Assembly (NCBI GenBank): GCA_035353175.1
Contig: DAOPZC010000051.1
Span: 1 to 35,442, forward strand
DNA: 35,442 nt
Origin: DAOPZC01 sp035353175
GTDB taxonomy: Bacteria; Verrucomicrobiota; Kiritimatiellia; RFP12; UBA1067
Reading direction: 5' to 3'
Shown here: positions 30,346 to 35,442 of the stretch, one piece after another
How positions within the stretch are numbered: position 1 is the stretch's first letter
How the letters are laid out: every line of letters starts with the position of its first letter
Notes under the pieces: generated by a model
Seen by the model: the letters and a program-made list of their open reading frames with translations, nothing else
Told to the model about the DNA's origin: nothing
Databases searched by the model: none
Program-made: the position numbers and the translations under genes

Positions 30346-33300
30346 ATGAATGCTCATGCCCGCGCGCGTGGTTTCTGCCGTTTTGTTTTGCGCCATTCGC
30401 ACCCCGCCCTACTCTGTTCGCTTATCACTATTCCCGCATTCTCCCTGCCCCCGCCCCTGCGCGTCATGCCGCTCGGCGACTCGATCACCTACGGAGCCAA
30501 CAACGACGGCGTCGGCGGCGGCTACCGCTATCCTCTCTACGTCGCGTTGACCAACGCGGGCTACAACATTGATTTTATCGGCACCCAAACCTCCATCCCC
30601 CACGCCGGCCTCGGCGCGGAGATCAACCACGAGGGACACAGCGGCTGGCATGTCTCCGCCGCCAGCAACGGCCTCTACGAGAATATCCTCTCTTGGCTCT
30701 CGCAGATCGCCGACCCCGACGTGGTCCTCGTCCACATCGGCACGAACGACACCGGCGACGCCCCGAATTACCCCAACACCATCAACGAACTCGACGCGCT
30801 CATCTCCCGCATCGCCGCCGCCCGCCCCTATGCGCACATTATCGTCACCACGCTGCTGAAGCGCGGCGCGGACGACACGGACTCCCGGTACGTGCTGATC
30901 AACACCTACTTCAACCCGTACGTCGAGGACGTCGTCGATGCTCACAAAGCGGCCGGCCGCCGCGTCCACTTCCTCGACATGCACGCCTACCTTGAGCGGA
31001 CGGACATGTACGACAACCTCCACCCGAACAATGCCGGCTACGGCAAGATGGCGGCCGCGTGGTTCCCCGCCGTCACCAACATCGTCACCCCCTACGGCGA
31101 CCTCGTCCCGCCCGCCGTCGCGACCCTCAAAACCGCCTCGGCAAACACGCTCACCGTCACGTTCTCCAAACCCATCGACCTTGCCGCATCTGCTGCCGTC
31201 ACCAATGCCGCCTCATGGAGTGTTTCCCCCGCCGGCGCCGTCACCGCCGTCTCCGCGCTCTCCTCTGACCAGCGCACCGTCACCCTCACCCTTTCGGGAC
31301 TCGCCCCGGCAACCGTCTCCACGCTCGCCTTCACCGGAACCGTCACCGACCTCGTCCCCGCGACGCGCGGAGGCCCCTTCACAACCTCGCTGTCCGGCTC
31401 GGTCGGCACCTTCTACGCGTCCAACGTACGCGCCTGGACCGGCCTCGGTTTCGACGCCGCCTGGTCGAGCGTCTCAAACTGGACCGGCAACGCCACCCCG
31501 ACCTCAGCGGACACCGCGCTGTTCACCGGCAACGGCAACAACCGAACCAACCTCACGCTCGGCAGCGGCGCGACCGCTGCCGGACTCACTTTCGTTTCAG
31601 ATGCCGCCGCCTATACGGTCGGCCTCCCCAGCGAGACGTTGTCCCTCGCCGCCAACGCCGCGCTGACCCTCGCCGCCGGTTCGGCCAACAGCCAGAGCGT
31701 CGCCGCCAAACTCCTCGTCGGCGGCAACCTCAGCGTCTACAACAACGAGTCGACCAAGACCCTCACCCTCAACTATACTAACAACGCCAGCCGCAACATT
31801 TACATCTACGGCAACGGTCCCGTCACCTTCGACACGCTCCGCCGCCCGGCCGGAACAGAAACCAACGACACCAACTATATCTATGTCCATCTCCGTTCCC
31901 CCGCCCCCGTCACCTGCACCGGCCCCATTACGATCGGCCAGCTCTGGAAAGACAGTTCTTATCCGCCCAGCGAACTCATCTTGGCCCCGCACACCACCAA
32001 CATCTTCTGCCGCAACGACTGGGAATTCGCCCTCTCAGGCGCCACCATCTCCGGCGGCGAAGGCACGGTCCTGCGCCTCCTCCACGCCCAGGCGAACACC
32101 CCGGCCGCCATCGCCCTGCAGACCGTCAACCCCGTCACCATCTCCGTGCGCCTCGAGTGCCCCACCGGCCTGGCCACCTTGAACAAGGGCGGCGGCGGAT
32201 GGACCCGCGGCACCCTCATTCTGAGCTACCCCGACAACCAGATCGACAGCGCCATCACCATCGACCGCGGCAACTGTTTCCAAGTGCCCTTCCTCGCCCC
32301 CAACGGGACGCCGAACCCCCTCGGCTCCTGCGCGAACTTCAACTTCGCCAACCCGAGCGACGGCGGCGTCTACGCCCGACTGCGCGTCACCGGTTCCTCA
32401 GCCTCATCCACTGACAAAGCCTTCACCGTCGACAAAGACCGCGGCGTCATCGAGACCTCCGGAACCGGCACCCTCGCGCTCACAGGCCCCTTCACTGGCG
32501 CGGGCACGTTCGGCTTTGACGCCTATGGCGACATCACGCTTGCCGGCGTCCGCTCCGGCTCCGGCGGTCTCGCCAAGATGGGCGCAGGCACACTCACCCT
32601 GACCGCCGTCAACACCCACACCGGCACAAACTTCATCGAGGGCGGCACGCTCGTCCTTCCTGCAGGAGCCGCGCTCGGCTCAGGCCCGCTCGTGCTCAGC
32701 GGCGGCACGCTCTCCCTGAACCCCGGAGCATCCGACGGCTATTCCGCCGCCCTTTCCGCCACCCTGCTCACGGCCCCGTCCCGACTGCTTGTCCCCGCCG
32801 CGGCCACGGCATCATCGGTCACGCTCGCCTCGCTCGCCCTCAATGGCAACACGCTCTCCGTCAACGCCCCGTCGGCCGGTACCGCCGCAAACCGCATCTT
32901 CATCACCGGCCTCTCCGACGGCCCCGTGAGCGGGATCATCCTCAACGGCGGCCCCGCGCAATACAGCGCCGCAGGCGGCCTCGCGCCGCGCACGCTGCCC
33001 TCGGTTCCCGTGACGGGCGACACGTTGCCCGACTCCGCCGGCTCCGCCGCGACGGCCGATACCGCCCCCGCCGGCAACCTGTCCATCGCCGCGCCCCTGA
33101 CCACGCTCGGACAGTTCAGCTACACGGCCGCTACCCCCGCCACGCTCGACCTCGGCGGCGGCATCCTCGCCCTCGATTACCTCAACGCCTCGCCGTCCGC
33201 ACTCGCCGTCGTCAACGGCACCCTCACCGCACCAGGCGCAACCGCCAACATCGTCTACCCCGGTCTGCGCACCGTCAACATCGTCCCGCTCACCTCGGAC

Positions 33301-35442
33301 GCGGCGACCGGCCTCTCCACCTCCAAGACCTACTCGCACCTCATCGATTTCGGCAACCAGGCGGCCGCCACCATCAACGGCGTGGCCTTCATCCAAGGCG
33401 CGGCCAACGGCACCGGCACCGGTTATTCCGGGTTCCCTAACGGCAACTGGTACGACGGCTTCAACGCCTGGACCAACACGCTGCCGCCGGAGACCTGCTC
33501 CGGCCTGCGGCAGCTTCTCCGCGACATGAACTACGCCGGAGACTGGACCGGCCAGCTCACCGGCCTCACCCCCGGGGCGATCTACGAGGTTACCCTCTAT
33601 TTCCGCGCCTGGGACGCGCCGCCCTCGACCCAGGAACGCCGTTGCCTCTACCGGTTCTACTCGGCCTCCGCCGCGCTAGCGGACGCCGCCATCATTTACG
33701 CGAGCCAGCCCAACTCCGCCAACGCGATCGTCTACCGCTACATGGCCCCGTCCAGCGGCACCCTCAAAATAGCCGTGAACGCCGTGGCCACTTCCGGCAA
33801 TGTTCAAAGCGGATGTTTCGGCCTGTCAAACGAGCGGCTCGCCGCCGCCTCGGGCACCCCGCCCACGTCCGGCTCCATCGCGCTCTCCGGCCCCCTCAGC
33901 ATTTCCGCCGCCCTCGCCGACAACGGCGCGCCCACCGCGCTCGCCATCTCCGGCACCGACGCGATGACGCTCTCAGGCCCGGTCTCCCTGACCGGCCCCG
34001 CCCGCCTTGACGCGCCGCTCACGCTCGCGCCCGCCGCAACGGTCACGCAAGCCTTTAACGGCCCCGTCTCGGGCCCTGCGCCCCTGACCCAGCATGGCGC
34101 GGGGCGGGCCATCCTCAACACGGCCAATCCCGCCTTCACCGGCCCGGTGACCGTCTCCAACGGCGTCCTCGAAATCGGCCACTCCCAGTCGCTCGGGGCA
34201 TCCACTAAACCAGACGTAACCGTCGCTGAGGGCGGCGCGCTCGCCGTCGGCCAGGTTCCCAACAACGCGATCACCCTGGCCAAGACCGTCACGATCGCCG
34301 GTAGCGGGCCGGACGGTCTCGGTGCCCTGCGCATGGATTACGATGCCCAACAGGTCAACGCCTTCAAATCCGTCGCGCTCACGGATAACGCCGCCGTCGG
34401 CGGCAGCGGCCCGACGCCGCTCCCTTACAGCGGTTCACGCGGCCGTTTCGACATCCGCAACGGCACGCTTGATTTCGGCGGGCACGTGCTCAGCAAAGTC
34501 GGCTCCAGTTCGTTCGTCATCACCTCTACCAAAGCCACAGGCGCGCCCCTCGGCACGGCCCTCAACATTCAAAGCGGCGTCCTGGGACTCGAAGGCAACA
34601 CCGACCTCGGAGGTTCGTCCGCAAACACGGCGTCCGTCGCCGAAGGCGCGAGTCTCGACTTGTGCAACCTCGTTCTTCCCGTCAACTGGACCCTGGCGCT
34701 CACGAACGGAGCGCATCTCGCCGTACGCGCGGGCGGCACCAACCACAACGTCTGGGCCGGCCCCGTCACCCTCGCGGCAGGACAGGCCATCCTCGACGGG
34801 CAGAATTCGTACTCGCACCACACCCTCGCGGGCGAAATCTCCGGCCCCGGCGGGCTCCTCAAATCCCTCGGCGGCTACACCTACCTGCGCAACCCGGCCA
34901 ACACCTACGCCGGCCTCACCACCGTCACCAACTCGCTGCTCCATGCCTACGCGCCCGGCTCCGTCCCGAACGTCTCCGACTCTCTGACGGTCTCAGGCAA
35001 CGGCGAGTTTGCCGTCCGCCAGGCCGCCGACGGCTGGTCGCTCGCGCAGATTGAGGCGCTCGCCTCGTCGGGCGCCTTCCAGTCCCGCGCCGCCTATCTC
35101 GGCATCGACACCGCCGAAGCCGACCTCACCTACACCGCCGACTGGCCCGCCACCGGCCTCGCCAAGCTCGGGTCCTGCGCCCTCACGCTCACGGGCACGT
35201 GGCCTTCCCCCTCCGGCCTCCGCGTCCATGACGGCACGCTCGACCTCAATGGCTTCAACGGCGGGAGCCTCGATCTCGGCACCTACGGCGTGCAGGTCGG
35301 CTTCGACAACTGGGCCGCCTCCTGCGGCCTCCTCCCGCTCTCCGGCAACACCTCGATCACGACCCTCGACTCCGGCTACTACCGCGGCCAGCCCAGCATC
35401 GGCGTCGGCACCCTCGGCTCCTCGCGCGGCGTCCTGAGGCTG
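30346..35442 (+). CDS. Giant secreted SGNH (CE3-like) esterase with autotransporter-associated beta-strand repeats, 3' partial
   Basis: The frame stays open from the ATG at 30346 to the window end: at least 1699 residues, no stop reached. AAAGGTGG lies 5 nt before the ATG. A Sec signal peptide covers about 1-33 (PALLCSLITIPAFS). Domain 1 (about 39-240) is an SGNH hydrolase resembling carbohydrate esterase family 3: MPLGDSITYG with Ser46, IGTNDTGD with Asn134, and DNLHPN with Asp223/His226. A bacterial Ig-like domain (about 258-345, LTVTFSKPID...NAASWSV) follows. Then comes a long Thr/Gly/Ala-rich beta-helix with autotransporter-associated repeats near 737-790 (LAKMGAGTLTLTAVNTHTG), 1241-1285, 1498-1536 and 1598-1638. 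A jelly-roll-like insert lies at about 1011-1167. Likely role: deacetylating polysaccharides at the cell surface or in the medium. Anchoring is unknown because the C-terminus is missing. Confidence 0.88.
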   Translation, partial: MNAHARARGFCRFVLRHSHPALLCSLITIPAFSLPPPLRVMPLGDSITYGANNDGVGGGYRYPLYVALTNAGYNIDFIGTQTSIPHAGLGAEINHEGHSGWHVSAASNGLYENILSWLSQIADPDVVLVHIGTNDTGDAPNYPNTINELDALISRIAAARPYAHIIVTTLLKRGADDTDSRYVLINTYFNPYVEDVVDAHKAAGRRVHFLDMHAYLERTDMYDNLHPNNAGYGKMAAAWFPAVTNIVTPYGDLVPPAVATLKTASANTLTVTFSKPIDLAASAAVTNAASWSVSPAGAVTAVSALSSDQRTVTLTLSGLAPATVSTLAFTGTVTDLVPATRGGPFTTSLSGSVGTFYASNVRAWTGLGFDAAWSSVSNWTGNATPTSADTALFTGNGNNRTNLTLGSGATAAGLTFVSDAAAYTVGLPSETLSLAANAALTLAAGSANSQSVAAKLLVGGNLSVYNNESTKTLTLNYTNNASRNIYIYGNGPVTFDTLRRPAGTETNDTNYIYVHLRSPAPVTCTGPITIGQLWKDSSYPPSELILAPHTTNIFCRNDWEFALSGATISGGEGTVLRLLHAQANTPAAIALQTVNPVTISVRLECPTGLATLNKGGGGWTRGTLILSYPDNQIDSAITIDRGNCFQVPFLAPNGTPNPLGSCANFNFANPSDGGVYARLRVTGSSASSTDKAFTVDKDRGVIETSGTGTLALTGPFTGAGTFGFDAYGDITLAGVRSGSGGLAKMGAGTLTLTAVNTHTGTNFIEGGTLVLPAGAALGSGPLVLSGGTLSLNPGASDGYSAALSATLLTAPSRLLVPAAATASSVTLASLALNGNTLSVNAPSAGTAANRIFITGLSDGPVSGIILNGGPAQYSAAGGLAPRTLPSVPVTGDTLPDSAGSAATADTAPAGNLSIAAPLTTLGQFSYTAATPATLDLGGGILALDYLNASPSALAVVNGTLTAPGATANIVYPGLRTVNIVPLTSDAATGLSTSKTYSHLIDFGNQAAATINGVAFIQGAANGTGTGYSGFPNGNWYDGFNAWTNTLPPETCSGLRQLLRDMNYAGDWTGQLTGLTPGAIYEVTLYFRAWDAPPSTQERRCLYRFYSASAALADAAIIYASQPNSANAIVYRYMAPSSGTLKIAVNAVATSGNVQSGCFGLSNERLAAASGTPPTSGSIALSGPLSISAALADNGAPTALAISGTDAMTLSGPVSLTGPARLDAPLTLAPAATVTQAFNGPVSGPAPLTQHGAGRAILNTANPAFTGPVTVSNGVLEIGHSQSLGASTKPDVTVAEGGALAVGQVPNNAITLAKTVTIAGSGPDGLGALRMDYDAQQVNAFKSVALTDNAAVGGSGPTPLPYSGSRGRFDIRNGTLDFGGHVLSKVGSSSFVITSTKATGAPLGTALNIQSGVLGLEGNTDLGGSSANTASVAEGASLDLCNLVLPVNWTLALTNGAHLAVRAGGTNHNVWAGPVTLAAGQAILDGQNSYSHHTLAGEISGPGGLLKSLGGYTYLRNPANTYAGLTTVTNSLLHAYAPGSVPNVSDSLTVSGNGEFAVRQAADGWSLAQIEALASSGAFQSRAAYLGIDTAEADLTYTADWPATGLAKLGSCALTLTGTWPSPSGLRVHDGTLDLNGFNGGSLDLGTYGVQVGFDNWAASCGLLPLSGNTSITTLDSGYYRGQPSIGVGTLGSSRGVLRL

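Noticed and set aside
31092..35229. Minus-strand ORFs inside the giant esterase region
   Set aside because: The plus frame is open without a stop from 30346 to the end with recognisable domains; the minus ORFs are Gly/Ala/Arg shadows.

Overview
The window is GC-rich, densely coded, and carries genes typical of the Planctomycetes-Verrucomicrobia-Lentisphaerae group. These include a DUF1080 (3-keto-disaccharide hydrolase) protein, a URO-D-like protein of the Lentisphaerae/Kiritimatiella type, pseudopilin-like and very small lipoproteins, a DUF6930-type protein, and a giant esterase with autotransporter-associated beta-strand repeats. My best guess is a Kiritimatiellota or related anaerobic glycan degrader. 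This is inferred from gene content; there is no rRNA gene to confirm it. No tRNA, rRNA, CRISPR array, insertion sequence or prophage was seen.

Layout. 1-1.9 kb (+): DUF1080 protein, a 65-aa lipoprotein with its own promoter and terminator, and purN. 1.9-6.2 kb (-): a zinc-finger protein with a charged Arg-rich N-terminus, aconitase and a GNAT acetyltransferase. 6.2-9.5 kb: a pseudopilin-like EF-hand lipoprotein (+) meets a URO-D-like protein (-) at a bidirectional terminator. The URO-D gene is divergent from an HTH-EIIA fusion (+), and both promoters lie among copies of one 9-mer. 9.5-17.7 kb (-): a secreted unknown protein, argH, then exbB-exbD-TPR-VWA joined by three ATGA overlaps. 17.8-19.1 kb (+): a RbsD/FucU-like mutarotase and an EamA transporter. 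19.1-23.6 kb (-): a homocysteine methyltransferase domain protein, mraY, a two-cluster ferredoxin and a radical SAM protein, with HU upstream. 23.8-25.5 kb: a Xer recombinase, an HMA-like lipoprotein (-) and a small lipoprotein (+). 25.5-30.1 kb (-): a squalene-hopene-cyclase-like protein, a DUF6930-type protein, a TVP38/DedA-type membrane protein and a SAM methyltransferase. 30.3 kb to the end (+): a secreted SGNH esterase of at least 1699 residues that runs off the window.

The most interesting locus is exbB-exbD-TPR-VWA. The VWA protein has the topology of TonB: a short N-terminus, one membrane helix and a long periplasmic linker. Its helix carries the Ser-x3-His pattern by which TonB couples to ExbB/ExbD. 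It ends in a VWA domain with an intact metal site instead of a TonB C-terminal domain. This suggests a proton-motive-force-driven Ton/Tol-like machine whose output is a VWA adhesion or force module, with the TPR protein as a periplasmic partner. Second in interest are the shared 9-mer array in the 8.4-8.8 kb divergent promoter region and the triterpene-cyclase cassette at 25.5-30.1 kb.
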